A DNA stretch of 64,000 nt from Apostichopus japonicus (taxonomy: Eukaryota; Echinodermata; Holothuroidea; Aspidochirotida; Stichopodidae). The translations under genes and the position numbers were made by a program. The notes below the pieces were generated by a model that was given only the letters and a program-made list of their open reading frames with translations, was not told where the DNA came from and searched no databases. Below are positions 32,226 through 44,639 of the stretch, one piece after another; positions within the stretch are counted from its first letter, which is position 1, and every line of letters begins with the position of its first letter. The stretch lies in the NCBI RefSeq assembly GCF_037975245.1, contig NC_092574.1:1256001-1320000 (forward strand), read 5' to 3'.

Positions 32226-34318
32226 CACTTGCCAATTGCGTATATCCATAAAATGCCCATATGGCCGTAGCAATTAACAGAGGGGAGCCAGCCTCTCTCC
32301 TCTCATTTAATTGGGAATGTTGTCGTACACTGCGTCTCTGGATCTATCCGGCTGATACAATTGACATAATTCAAACGGAAATTTCAAAAATATCTTATGT
32401 CACCTTCAACTTATTCCTCATGATTCTTGCAACATCAGCAATCCCCTCCGAACACAAGATGATGCTGGTTTAAAATCGTCATCTTAGAAATTATAACCTT
32501 GTGGGTGGATGACATTACTCTGATAACATCAACAATAAGGTTAATTACGCGCTGTGTATATATATGCGAAGTTCAGACTTGGTTGTCTACCGATCAAGGT
32601 TTTCTTGAAACCAATAGCAACAACTTGAAGTTGACCTGCAGAGGGATTTTCCCTTTTTACGTGCCACGTATTTCAGGGCCTCACATACACCTGGACACAG
32701 TAAATGGAATCTGGGCATTCACACCTGGCTGTAGGTAGATACAGTGTGTGCGTGCGTACGCTCCAATTATGTTGAGCTGAATTCCCACGAATTTAACAGT
32801 AATATGTGAAAGTAACACCTGGATGTATCAGAGACAGATGTGCATGTACTGTAGTCTACTGCTGTGAATTTAAATGCGAAGATCATGGCAGCGTCGCGCG
32901 AGCATCGTGCATTCGGTAATATGTACTTCTGTAACTTATAAATTATAGGTGAGATATCATTCAAAACTCTCACTAAGGCTTAGGCCTACAGCTTATAATG
33001 CATGTGGACTACAGATTAGGCCCAAGTATGTTAGTTGTTAACACTACGTATCCACTTACGACAGACTTTGAGTGCACTACGTAACAACCGACTAACGTGT
33101 TTTTATGTCTAATAGTGTTAGTAATACCAATATGCGTAACTGCAACTAGGATACCGGGCCTACTGATCTGTGAAGAGGTAGAGCTAACCTCAACGTGTGT
33201 ACATATAATATAGTGTAGGCATGGCCCAATAAAATGCACATGCATGCATCATGTACTTGTAAACTTAATGACAAGTTTGTGTCCCAGTTTCGTTGATACT
33301 TTTCTACTTGCAAAGATCACTTTGATTTGATAAAAAAGTTGTAGAGTACCAGTAATTGTCTGCCACTTCAAAGTTAAATGGGCCTGGTCATAAATAGTAC
33401 TTTGTTCAAGGCTGGCAGGCAGCATCAAACTCCTGCTTGCTATGTGATAGGAAGTATAGACTTTAAAGTGTGATTGAAGTGTGATAACAAGAGTTTCTCA
33501 CATGGAAAGAACTTGCAAGTTGTAACAAAATCTTAGTGTGAGTTGAATCTGTAACTGTTATCTATAGATACCTTCACGGTCAGACTTCAAAGTCCCTATT
33601 GTGTTTATCTTGAGGTATTTAGGCTTTGGCCTTCATACATACAAAATACAAGTTGCATTACATTAAAGATTTTATAGCAAAATTATTTTGAGTTAATTGT
33701 CCCAAAGGCATCAGGATTAAGCTTTCGTTTGAGCTTGACAGTGTTCAGGAATGCTGTGGTGCTAAAGTCAGGAATGTGAACAGGACGAAATTATTTTGTT
33801 GTTAAACTGTGTTGTTGTCTAAACTAACAATGTTGCCGCAGTTTTACCATGCTGCTGTTCAAACTCACGTTGATGTCTAAACAATTACGATGATGTCTGA
33901 ACTCATGTTGCTGTCTAAATGAACGTTGGTGGTGGGTGGTGGTGCCTGCACTTGCATTGATTTATAAAATCACATTGATATCTAAACTTACATAGGGGGT
34001 GTAAACTTTTGTTGCTACTTTAAGTTCCATTGTTGTCTAAACTCATGTTGTTGTCATCGGTCCTGTTCAACAATGCACACTGCTGTACTGTATACAACTC
34101 CAATGCAAAGGGTCTCTGAAAATGTTATAGGCTATGCATACGCTGTGAATGTCAGAAGTCAAGTAAAACGAGTGTCTATAGACAAAATACCAGAATAAAA
34201 ATACCAGCACTTCACAACTGATTTAATGGAGCCTCTTAAATGCTGTATGCATGTGCTGTGAATTTGGAAATCGAGTAAAATGAGTGTCTCGACAAAATGT
34301 CAGCATAATAAAGCCCTA
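32226..34318. other. Intergenic DNA with short imperfect repeats
   Basis: No gene. From 33780 to 34060 the word TTG(T/A)TGTCTAAACT recurs imperfectly. Around 34120-34310 two loose copies of a block with GCTGTGAAT, AGTAAAA and GAGTGTCT occur, and a third follows the element at 34936. Confidence 0.45.
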
Positions 34319-34320
34319 TA

Positions 34321-34932
34321 GAGCAGCATTTTGCGTTTGGTCGGCGTTTTCTACTTTTTTGACATGTCCATCTAGTTTTTTACATATCAATCACAAAACA
34401 GCAAACTAAGATATTAGCCAAGGTTTTCCCTGCCAACAACAAATTGGCGAGTAATTAAGGATATTTGCAGATAATGAGAAAAGTGCCCATGACAAATTCC
34501 ACATATAAAATTAATCGCATACAGTTCCCCAAACCCACTAGTTTGAATTCAACCAATCAGAGATGCAGGTTTACTTATGAGCCGTTGCTAAAAATACATT
34601 CAAGACTTTGCGTTGGTACAACCAGGGAGTTGTTATGGAACTCCCTGGTACAACTGCCATATAGACTGTACATAAATCAAGCATGGTGTTGTATTACGTA
34701 CTGGTCAATGACGTTCGTAGTGTTTAAATATTCATATTTTGGTCGAGGTTTATTGGGATCCCAACGGAAAATATCTTGGAGAAAAACAAAATTGAAAGTT
34801 GCAAATTTTTCGCCATTTATGCCACCATTTGAAGTAAGATTTAAATAGATAAGCTAGTTATGTATGTCGTTATGGCATAGTGGAGTCAGTGAGGCTGAGA
34901 AAAATCATAGAAAAGGACGCAAAATGCTGCTT
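34321..34932. mobile_element. MITE-like element with 15-bp inverted repeats and TA duplication
   Basis: AGCAGCATTTTGCGT (34322-34336) is perfectly inverted as ACGCAAAATGCTGCT (34917-34931). TA flanks both ends (34319-34320 and 34933-34934), as in Tc1/mariner-type insertions. Size is about 612 bp. A 127-codon frame inside shows no transposase motif. A small hairpin (34621-34649) lies near the middle. Confidence 0.72.
34621..34649. repeat. 11-bp perfect hairpin inside the MITE
   Basis: ACCAGGGAGTT and AACTCCCTGGT are separated by GTTATGG. A weaker extension of the stem exists on both sides. Confidence 0.8.
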
Positions 34933-34934
34933 TA

Positions 34935-37312
34935 AATGCTGTGTGAATGTGTTGTGAATGTTGGAAATCAAGCTAAATCTAGTGTCATTTCGGAACTCAC
35001 TCCCTACGCAAAACAAGAAGGTAATGGGGACAAAAGAATAAGTTGTGAAAACAATTTGAGAAAGAAAACAGAATAAGGACTCACAACTTACATCCTTTCC
35101 AAGAAGACAAACTACTGTTCTAACACAAGTGTGAGAGACATTTCCTTAAAAGTTAATATTACATATGTCATCCAGTCAACCCCCCCCCCCCCCCCCCCCC
35201 GGCTCATCACATAAAGGAGTGAAATGTCATGGAAAGTACAGTAACAGTTCAACTTGCCAACCAAAAGTAGGAAGGAAGCGTTACAATTTTCTAGCAGTAG
35301 GAAACGTAATGGACTTATTAGTGGCATGAAATGTCTGTAGTGATATTATTACAAGCATGGCACCAATAAGCAGGAAATCTAAGTATGTTGTTTGGTTAGT
35401 TATGGTGACCTTTCGGCCCCATGTCCCTGCTTATTTTCACCATTTATAACATTTAATTTCAAAACATCCTTGACAATATCAACATGTACCAGTACTATTA
35501 ATGCAATATAAATTAATCAATGCATGTTTCTTGTGTACATGAACAACATGAACAGTATATGTACATGGTGGAACTAACGAGTAAGCAATAATTTATAATT
35601 AGTAGATTCTCTTTCACAAGATTGTGGTTGTGACATTTTATTATGGTGACCCTGTTATGTTTGGTAACAAAAGATTTGATCAGTTCAGAGTATCTGTTAA
35701 ATTGTATTCAGGATTGTTGATGAAGCCCTGAGTGCACTGATTTGGCTACTGTATATCATGTGTACAATTCCATACCTTTGGAGTATGTTTCTCTGGTGTA
35801 ATGGTAATTGTACGTATACGTATTCACTGTTCTGTGTGACCTTAACCAACTGCCAATTTCACTCTTGTTCAAATCATATACTTAAGCTGGTAAGAAAGAG
35901 TAATTAGATGAAAGCTTGTATTTGTACTGTATATCAATGCATTTATGCTGGTCCTGTTTATCTCACAAGCAACCAAATTCAAAGCAAACAAGAAAATATA
36001 GCTTGGGTGGGACAATGAATATTCAATTCTTTTTTTCTGTGGTATTAAACCCATCATAACCATCACTCACCATTTTTTGTGCTGATTTTTGTTCAATTTA
36101 TAATCTTGTACTATTGGACACTAGCTTCTTTAGCTGTACGGCTCAAAGTATTTCTTCAAGAATGAAGAAAACTGTACTTGACAGAGTTTGAAAATTCCCA
36201 TGTTTTCATTTTTACCAATAAATGGAAAAGTGCCCGAGCAATGAAACTTTTAGTCGATTCCAAATTGAATAATTCATAACTCACTAAGTAATGATTATTA
36301 GGTCACAAAATCCAAGAAATCACCATAGTTTGACTAGTTGTATTTAATGAAGAGTAATATTCTTTCTCTATGTTGAGTACTGGTGTAAAGTTTCATGGTC
36401 ATAGAAGATCACATTGATTATTTAGTTCAAAAGATCAATTTCTTGTTTTATTGCTTTTGTTAATGCAAACATTGTCATATTGATAGGCTGCAGTTTGTGG
36501 TTGTAATTATGTATATACTGTTGGGTCGGAATCTGGTTAGTGCAGAGTTTAATATATTGATTCCATTATTCAACAAGCTAGTCATATTTTAGAAGAAACC
36601 CAGTGGCCTCTTTTTGAGGATAAGCTTAATTCCAGCCTCAGCAAAACTTATCAACACTATTTTCAGATCTTGATTCATAGTGGAGGCTATGTTTTAACAT
36701 TTTTAATATTAATTTTAAGCGCTAGTTTCGATTTTTCTTTTTTCTTTCTTCGTTGTACGACTTTTGCCTTTCTTGTGTTTTAGTCGTCATTTTGTAGGAT
36801 TTTATTTTTGTATACATATTGTTTTTTACTTTTGCATTCACACAATTTATAGTCTTATTTTGAGCATGTTCTGAGGGATGTAAAAAAGTTGAAATCAAAT
36901 CAAATACTGCAAATTTTTTGATGAATCCAAATTTAAAATAAAACTACAAAGTGCTTCCCTTGTACATCACACAATATGTAACTCTAATTGACCCCTATTT
37001 TTACAGTAAATCTTTGATTTTGAAATGTGGGATTAATGGCAGCTTTGGATAATCCAGTTGGTGTGTACATGTAGAGTAAACATGTACTGTAGAGTTACAC
37101 AAATAGTATACTAGAAACTTTGGGAGTTACATTTACATCTCAACAAAGAGAATTGTGTTGAAGGCAATCACCCTTTCTTTCAGTCTGCCAAGCACTTGAA
37201 ATAATAGAATAGCGCTGTCTGACGGTCCTTACCACTGAAGTGTGGAGACATTTTTGCTGGTATAAGACACACAGTAATGTATTCTACATTGGATCTCTAC
37301 AGAAAGGACTGA
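34935..37312. other. Intergenic/upstream region of MAT2B
   Basis: No gene recognised. It holds a 21-base C run at 35180-35200. The MAT2B promoter should lie in the right part, but no clear core motif can be fixed. Confidence 0.4.
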
Positions 37313-37363
37313 TTGCTTCTTTCTTGTCTCGTCTGCCATAACATCTTGAACCACAGAACCAAT

Positions 37364-37537
37364 ATGAATGTCTTGGTGACCGGGGCCAGTGGACTGCTCG
37401 GTAGGGCAATTGTGAAAGAATTTGAGAGCCACGACTGGAATGTCGTTGGCCTCGCCTTCTCCCGCAGTTCACCAAAGTTGAAGAAAGTTGACCTCCGAAA
37501 TCCAAATGAGGTTAAAGAGACCATTGAGAAATATCAG
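37364..37537 (+). CDS. MAT2B: MAT2B coding exon 1
   Basis: Encodes MNVLVTGASGLLGRAIVKEF and onward to EKYQ. Donor ATCAG|GTACAA. The frame is open upstream to an ATG at 37313, so the exact start is uncertain. Confidence 0.88.
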
Positions 37538-40500
37538 GTACAAAATTTACAAATTATTTTACTCCCGTCCTTTTTTAAAGATTTCGAGAGTTAAACTAGA
37601 ATAATGCCTTTGAGCGTTTCCTTCACTGCATGCTTTACTATGACTTTTCAATCCAATCCTAAGAAACTAAGATCTGACTGAAAGAAAACTCAGCTTTTAA
37701 GAATCTCTGTTTGGAAGTTTCTGCATGCAGCAACTCAAGGGCACAAGGTGTACATTGATCTTATGTTTCTGCAAGCTTTCTTCAATGTTTGACGTGTTTT
37801 AATTGTAGGTCATTCGAAGTCGACACAAACCAAAATCTGGAAGCTTGTTAACACAGTTTCCTAAGAAATGGAATGTAATTGCCAGATGTTGTACTTAGCA
37901 AGTCACTTCTCTCAAATGTGTGCAAAGTTCTACTGTAGATCAGTAAATGGCAAATCGGACAAGTAAAGAACATTAACTTTTGCAAACGTGCAAGATTCGT
38001 TGCTCCTTTATTCTGTACAACTCTAATGTACAATCACAGATCGTTACAAGTCAACAAGAGTCAGTATCTGGATCATGGTATCTAATTAAGCAGTGGCATG
38101 TTCACTGATTTTGTATGTGATAGCTTGTGGCTTTCCTAAACTTGAATACAAGATTCTCATTGCTTTGAAGGATGTCAAAGGTCACATTGGTCGTCATAGT
38201 GATCAGCAGATGGCGACATGTAACAACATAAAAACATTATATTGAAAGAATTGTAACATGGACAAAGTTTGTGTAGTTTGTTTAAATTTAACTATTTTCT
38301 GGAACTCTTACAGGTCTGTAGACCAAGTAAGTTTGATTCAAACATAGGGTTACAAACCATGAAAAGGAAGACACCTTTTTAGATTTAATTGCCATGGAAA
38401 TGCTAAGAATGAACACTGGATACTTTCAGTTCTAAGCATTTTCTCACACCAATACCTTGCACAGTAATCACTTTTGAAAGCAAATTACAAATCGAGACAT
38501 TTGTCTTTTTTTCTCGTTATATGAAATGAATCCTGGCTAGTCAAGCAATTGAACTGCATGCACTGTTTAGACACTGTAATCTTGTTGATAGTTGACTAAC
38601 CTGAATGCCTAAAGTTGTGTTTATTAATTAATTCAGTGTGTGTCATGGTGCAATATGTAGTCAATTAAAACAAGTTCAATTTAAACCATCAAATCTGATT
38701 ACTGTTAGCCCCTTTTTCACTTGTACTCCTGGAGGTTTCTTTTCAAGTACATGAGGTCAAGAACTTTCATGCACTCATCTACCCTAGAATGATTTTCTGT
38801 GACCATGCACAAGAGACAAGCAAAAGGATAGTTTATATAAATTTTCAGCACTCTGAATCCAAAGATGACATGATTATCTGTGTAATCTGTCTTCTGGAAG
38901 TTAACTAGTTTACTATATATCCTGAGTGATATGGTAATTAGAACCTGGGAGGGTTGTCCACCAGTTTACGTTTGGCGGTTTTATGCTTCCAAATTTACAT
39001 AATGTCTTTGTTCTTCTTAGCCCTCTGTGGTGATACACAGTGCTGCAGAAAGAAGAGCAGATGTTGTAGAACAATGTCCAGAGAGTGTGGAAAAACTCAA
39101 TGTGTTTGCTACAACATTTATAGCACAGATCTGTGGTAAGTTTAATCTACATAGTTTGAAGTGGTTTATGTAGAAAACAGAGACAATCATGTTTGAGAGA
39201 TTACAATGCAAACATGAGTTGACATACAGTAGTAGTTTTAAAACAGAGCGTATCAAAGATCTGCTGTAGTAGGATAATTCAAAGAGTCAGCAAAATCATG
39301 TCTCTCGCAAGAAATTTTACTAGAAATATGAGTAACTGAATTGCATTGATAGTTTTATGCACCAAAATTGTGAGAAGTTGTAGCCCCCAAAATATAAAAT
39401 TCACTTCATACTGAGCTTTGACCTTTTGTACTGAAGGTCTAACAACAGTTCCTATCATTGGGCACCTTCCTATGTCATTTGAAGAAAGTTTTCACAGGTA
39501 TTGACACGAAACATAAGAAAGCCTATAGACATAATTTCAAATAAAATTTAGAGCAATTGTTAGCATTTTTAGTTTTATTGCAAACTGTGCAGTGATTTAT
39601 GCCACATGTTGAGTGTTCTGCATAGACGTTACTATCAATCATGTCAACTTTCCAAGAAGAAATGGATTGGCTGAGTAATGTTTTGTGCTGGGTGTGTCAG
39701 CTTCCTGTTAAGGAGTGCTGTGGAAGGTTAGAACTTGTGTTGCCTAAATTCTAGCTGTGTGAAAGTTTGAAGACTGTATTGAGAGCAATTAAACAGTGTC
39801 AGGTGGTCTGTATGCTTGAAGAACCTGCATTATATCTGATATATGAACGGTTATCATATTCCTCCAATGCCTTTTGAGTCAGTAATACATGTATGTACAG
39901 CAAGTTGAATACCATATCATTTTTTTCTCTCTTGACAATTGTAATCTTCTTTTGTTTTTTAATAGCTACCAAGAAAATTCCCTTGATATTTATCAGTACT
40001 AACTATGTCTTTGATGGCAAGAGTCCTCCATACAAACCAGATGACAAACCTAACCCCATTAATAAGTATGGAGCTAGCAAGTTGAATGGAGAAGAACTAA
40101 CACGGGCAGCTCATCCAGGTATTAAAAATCTCCAACTTTTACAGATAACTTTAGCAGGCCGCCAAAAAAAACCGTTTAATTCTATGTGTTTGGTGCTTTC
40201 ACTTGGAAGAAATGTTTGGCACATGAAACAGATATCATTCACCCAGTTAAGTATTGATCTGTAAAGGTTACTTCATTGAAAACCACTCTGACCTTCACAC
40301 TTTAACCATCACCTGTTTAACTGTTATGTACTGCAGTTTTAAAACAGTTGGCCTTGAAAAAAAAACAAGTGCAGTGCTGTTCTGGATGTGTTTGATATTA
40401 AAAAAAGGGTATAGTAAAGTAAACTAACAATGAACAGAAACTTTGTCCATGTTTGTTGGCACTGCTTTGAGACTGTATTTGGAGTTGTAAAACACATATT

Positions 40501-43500
40501 ATAGGATTTATATTCAATTAATTATTGTGTGAGTTAATGAGAATCATTGAAATCTCTTCTTCAGTAGTTCCCTTTGTCTATCTTTTAAGGTTTACTTACT
40601 TTCTCCTTACTGTCTTCTATCAAGTAATCAATTTTCGGTGTTCTGTTGTTTTCTTTATCACTGCTTGGCGGGTTGAAGAATTACAAATATTCTTCCAGTA
40701 ATAATGAAAATGGTTCTTTTCAAAAATTGGTGGATTGTACTTAGATATGAAGCTAGAAGGTGACTCAGAAGACGTATTGCAATATATGCAATTATCAGAT
40801 AAAGCAGTGGGTGGAATTATTTCATGATGAGACACATTAAAACATGTTATGGTTTCAATTTTGATTCTAATGCAGAAATGTGTATAGGCAAATTAAGCTG
40901 ACTGCATGAGTACGCTCTTCATGGAAACTCTTACAAGTTACTGGGTCTCATATATTTATTTGTCCTGTGCAAAATATTGATGGCAGGATGTGTCAGTTGG
41001 CAGAGATTATCAGGTTAAAAATGGATAGGTAAGGTTGTTAGAGGAGGTGATGTCTCAATTGTTTAGTTTAAGGTGGAATAGATTCAGGTCAGCAGATTTC
41101 AGGTAATTTTGGGTAATTAAGATTTCTGATGCTTTGACTGATTCTGGTGAGATATTTCAAGTGTCTTGAAGTTGGAAGATTTAGGTTTGGTCTGTTTTCT
41201 TGATGTTTTTTCTTGGATGGGTGGCATAGGAATGGTACTAAGATGAGATGAAATGTGTTCTCTTCACATCACTTGGTTTTAGATGATTTAAAGTTCTCAT
41301 TATGATGAGAAAATTGATTTAGATGAGATAGTGTCAAATTATGTACAGTAGTTTCTTTAGTTTGCTGTAGTGTTAGATGATATGGACCCTGGTGACATGG
41401 TGTCAAGATGGTTCCTGTCTTTAAAAGATTTGGTACCATTAATTGGTATTCTGATGATGAGGTTGCTTAAGGTGATGAGCTTTTCTTTGCATTGCTGCAG
41501 AGTTGGATAAAGTGGTTTCTAGTGAGAGGGGGTACGGATGAGATGGTGTCAGCCAAGATGGTTTCTAATGATGTCTTTAGAAGATTTGGTACCATTAATT
41601 GGTATTCTGATGATGAGGTGGCATAAGGTGATGAGCTTTTCTTCAGTTTACTGCAGAGTTGGAGAAAGTGGTTTCAAGTGAGAGGGGGTACGGATGAGAT
41701 GGCTTCTGCGAATGATTTTAGACGATTGGTTCCGTATGTTTGGGAGTATTTTGATAACGAGTTGATTTTGAGATCGTTATGAGGTTTCCTTTAGCTTGCC
41801 ATAGTGTTGGATGAGATGATCTTATATGACATGGTGTTAGATGAGAGTGTTTTGGGATGTTTTGAATTCATATAATTTGGTGTTCTGATGATGAGGTGAC
41901 ACATCTGTACTAGGGACTCACTCTGACACAACTTTGACAATTTACTTTTAGTCTACAAACCGTCAACTGAATTAGTTTTCAGTTTGAAAGCTTAAGTTGA
42001 ATATTACAGAGGTTCATTTTTTTGGGAATAGTAAACTGCTATGCAAAAGTATCAAGTTGCTGCACAAATGCTAAGATGTATATCAGTTATGTATCAACTG
42101 TATTTTAAGATGAAGTTATAATTCATTACATTGTTACCAAATAGTTTTCTCATAGCTAGCATTGCTAATGGTGATGATCATGATTTCATTTCAACAGGGA
42201 GCATTGTGCTTCGTGTACCTCTATTATTTGGACCAGTTGAGAACATAAATGAGTGTGGAGGAACGTACTTGTATAACTATGTGCGCTACTCAGGAAACAT
42301 CAAGAGTGTCTGTCACTTCCAACAGCGGTTTCCGACTCATGTCAATAATGTAGCCAGTGTGCTGAGGCAGATGGCAAATAAACTATACAAGGTGAGAACA
42401 GCTATAGTCTTTGTTTACACTTTACTGAAAGTCACACAAATCTCTTTTTAATTCAACACATTTAATAGTCCAGTCAAGTACAAAAACCCTGACAGAGTAG
42501 TTAACTTGAGTAGTATTAAAGTAGTTGACATAATAATTCACCTCAAGTCACTGTAGGAGTACCACATTGTGGGAAAGAAGCCTATTGTTTTTGGTGGGGG
42601 TCAAAGGTCATTTGGGGTCACTAGGGGTCCAATTGTGAAAACCTTGTAAACACGATATCTCAAGAAGGGAAGGTCAGACCAACTTCATATTTAATGTGTA
42701 AAAGTACCACATTGAGTTCAAGAAGCCTATTGTTTTGGTGGAGGTCAAAGGTCATTTGGGGTCATCAGAGGTCAACTTGTGCAAATCTCGTAAACATGAC
42801 ATCCCAATATTGGAAGCTTGGGTAGATCTCATACTTGGTATGAAGGTGTAAAACATTGAGTAAAAGAGAAGCCTATTGATTTTGGTGGAAGTCAAAGGTC
42901 ATATGGGGACAACAGGTCAAGCATTGTAAACATGTACACCCTCACTATACATTACATTAGATTCAAGAAGATAACTGCTCATGTTACATCATCGAAACCA
43001 CAATGCATTTTTGCATTCTGGTTTGTTCTTGTTTTTACCAACACCCGTTGATATAGGTTGTCCGAATCTCAACTAAGCATTAAGATAAATAACTTCCTTT
43101 GATGTAGATATTATTTTGCTGTGTATGCATGCATGATAGCATTAATCAAATTTCAAGCTCTATCTTGGTGTATGCACTTACATATTCATTCTACAGTGTG
43201 ACCTTGTGATTATATGCTTTGTTGCAACACTTATACATAATTACATTAATTATGTATAATTATAACACTTTAGTGCATACTTATGCTGAGTTAATTTGTT
43301 TGCTTCAAAGAATTACTCATGGCCCCTTGTAATGTCTTGAGTCCTTGTTATGTCTTAAGTCCTTGTTATGTCTTAAGTCCTTGTTATGTATTGAGTCCTT
43401 ATTATGTCTTGTTATGTCTTGAGTCCTTGTTATGTCCTCAGTCCTTGCTATATCTTGAGTCCTTGCTTTTTCTTGAATCTTTGCTATGTCTGGAGTCATG

Positions 43501-44639
43501 GCTATGGCTTGAGTCCTTGTTAAGTTTTAATTTACAGAAATTTCATGCAAAACATGAAATTTGGTACGGGAGAAATAGAAACACTGATGCTTTCAGAATT
43601 CTTCTACTAATTAATTTGGAGGTCTGAGTTAGGTGGATGTCTCCATCCATGAATAGTCAACTTTTCTTCCGTTTGGAATGGATTTCTAATTTGATGAGAT
43701 ATATCTAATCTGAGCTGCTAATAATTAGCTGGATCGCCACATGAGATGAGATACAATTTTAAGTTTTAACATTGCTCAAATTTGATCAGTGCATACGTGA
43801 TTGTCATAGAATCATTGGATGTCCAGCTGAACATCGATTTTACTGACCATATTATTGTGTTTGCTTCAAAAGGTCATACTTGCTCAGAGACTGAGTTCAG
43901 GTCAGGCTTGTACTCAATTGATATCACCATGCAGGTTTTGCATAACAACAGGTTATAATTATTACTGACGTAATGAGTTTGTGTCAAATATCTGGTCCTG
44001 GTGGTACAAACCACTCAATAGCAGAAGCCAGCTAATGTACTGTTAAACAATAACACAGCAGAATGCCTCTTTTGATACAGTAGCATGCATGCAGGTTTAA
44101 CTAACCATGAAAAGTCATTGAGGCCTATTGGTAGCCATGGAAACAATGTGAAGTGGCACTTAATGATAGGGACTCATACTTCCCTTTTCTACAGTTTCCA
44201 AGGTTCAATCAGTGACCCAGCTTACACTTGTAAGAAATAAAACACGTTGAGTGTGTTATATATATATAAATATATACATATATTTAGAATTAGTTGCATT
44301 TGAAGCCGAAACAAACGAATCGATCCAAATATGATAATAGTTTCATATTTTGATGTTTTTTGTCATTTCTTAAAGGGTGAATCATTCAATGGCATCTTCC
44401 ACTGGAGTTCTTCAGAACAGCACACCAAGTACACCATGACTGTCTGCATTGCCAAGTCCCTTGGACTTTCACACAAACACATTTTACCCCGAGAGAGCCC
44501 AGACGCTGTCACACCACGCCCTCACAATGTGAAGTTAGATATTTCTAAAACACTCGATTTGGGTATTCAAGTCGTAGAAATACCATTTTCCAAAGGCATT
44601 CAAGAATGTTTGGAACCGTTCCTCAGTAAGAAAGAATAA
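37364..44639 (+). CDS. MAT2B: Methionine adenosyltransferase 2 beta subunit (5 coding exons)
   Basis: Exons 37364-37537, 39021-39135, 39966-40118, 42198-42391 and 44376-44639 sum to 900 nt (299 aa) with matching phases. The product resembles the beta subunit, a dTDP-4-dehydrorhamnose-reductase-like extended SDR that binds NADP and regulates the catalytic MAT2A in S-adenosylmethionine synthesis. Visible motifs: TGASGLLG nucleotide-binding glycine motif (about residues 6-13), HSAAERRADVVEQCPESVEKLN, STNYVFDG (107-114), YGASK (131-135, YxxxK type), QRFPTHVNNVASVLRQMA and FHWSSSEQHTKYTM. It is shorter than the human protein (334 aa) at both ends. An in-frame ATG upstream at 37313 would add 17 residues. 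The gene diverges from TMEM33 and converges on SLC6. Confidence 0.93.
39021..39135 (+). CDS. MAT2B: MAT2B coding exon 2
   Basis: Encodes PSVVIHSAAERRADVVEQCP and onward to AQIC. Acceptor TTCTTCTTAG, donor CTGTG|GTAAGT. Confidence 0.92.
39966..40118 (+). CDS. MAT2B: MAT2B coding exon 3
   Basis: Encodes ATKKIPLIFISTNYVFDGKS and onward through NKYGASKLNGEELTRAAHP. Acceptor TTTTTTAATAG, donor CATCCAG|GTATTA. Confidence 0.92.
41405..41712. repeat. 156-bp tandem duplication in MAT2B intron 3
   Basis: TTTGGTACCATTAATTGGTA and the bases after it begin at 41430 and again at 41586, with the following GATGAGCTTTTCTT and GAGAGGGGGTACGGATGAGA also duplicated. Looser GATGAG-rich copies occur on both sides (about 41250-41900). 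Confidence 0.85.
42198..42391 (+). CDS. MAT2B: MAT2B coding exon 4
   Basis: Encodes SIVLRVPLLFGPVENINECG and onward through QRFPTHVNNVASVLRQMANK. Acceptor TTTCAACAG, donor TACAAG|GTGAGA. Confidence 0.92.
42560..42960 (+). repeat. Three-unit dispersed repeat with DR1 half-sites, MAT2B intron 4
   Basis: Three loose units of about 145 bp each begin near GAAGCCTATTG and contain GTCAAAGGTCA. At 42742-42754 the word is AGGTCAAAGGTCA, a perfect DR1 nuclear-receptor consensus. The first copy (42598-42610) starts GGGTCA and the third (42889-42901) starts AAGTCA. Related blocks occur inverted in TMEM33 introns. Confidence 0.65.
43325..43528. repeat. 18-bp tandem repeat, about 11 copies, MAT2B intron 4
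   Basis: The unit GTCCTTGTTATGTCTTGA is repeated with small changes and decays toward the right end. Frames through it stay open because 18 is divisible by three. Confidence 0.88.
44376..44639 (+). CDS. MAT2B: MAT2B terminal coding exon 5
   Basis: Encodes GESFNGIFHWSSSEQHTKYT and ends in CLEPFLSKKE with a TAA stop. Acceptor TTCTTAAAG. A possible polyadenylation signal AATAAA lies at 45738-45743, about 1.1 kb past the stop. Confidence 0.92.
   Translation, partial: GESFNGIFHWSSSEQHTKYTMTVCIAKSLGLSHKHILPRESPDAVTPRPHNVKLDISKTLDLGIQVVEIPFSKGIQECLEPFLSKKE

Noticed and set aside
31829-32260. 143-codon minus-strand frame as a gene
   Set aside because: It runs through decayed repeats and a long C/G run, with no recognisable domain.
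34465-34848. 127-codon frame as a transposase
   Set aside because: It lies in the MITE-like element but lacks any DDE or DNA-binding motif that I can see.
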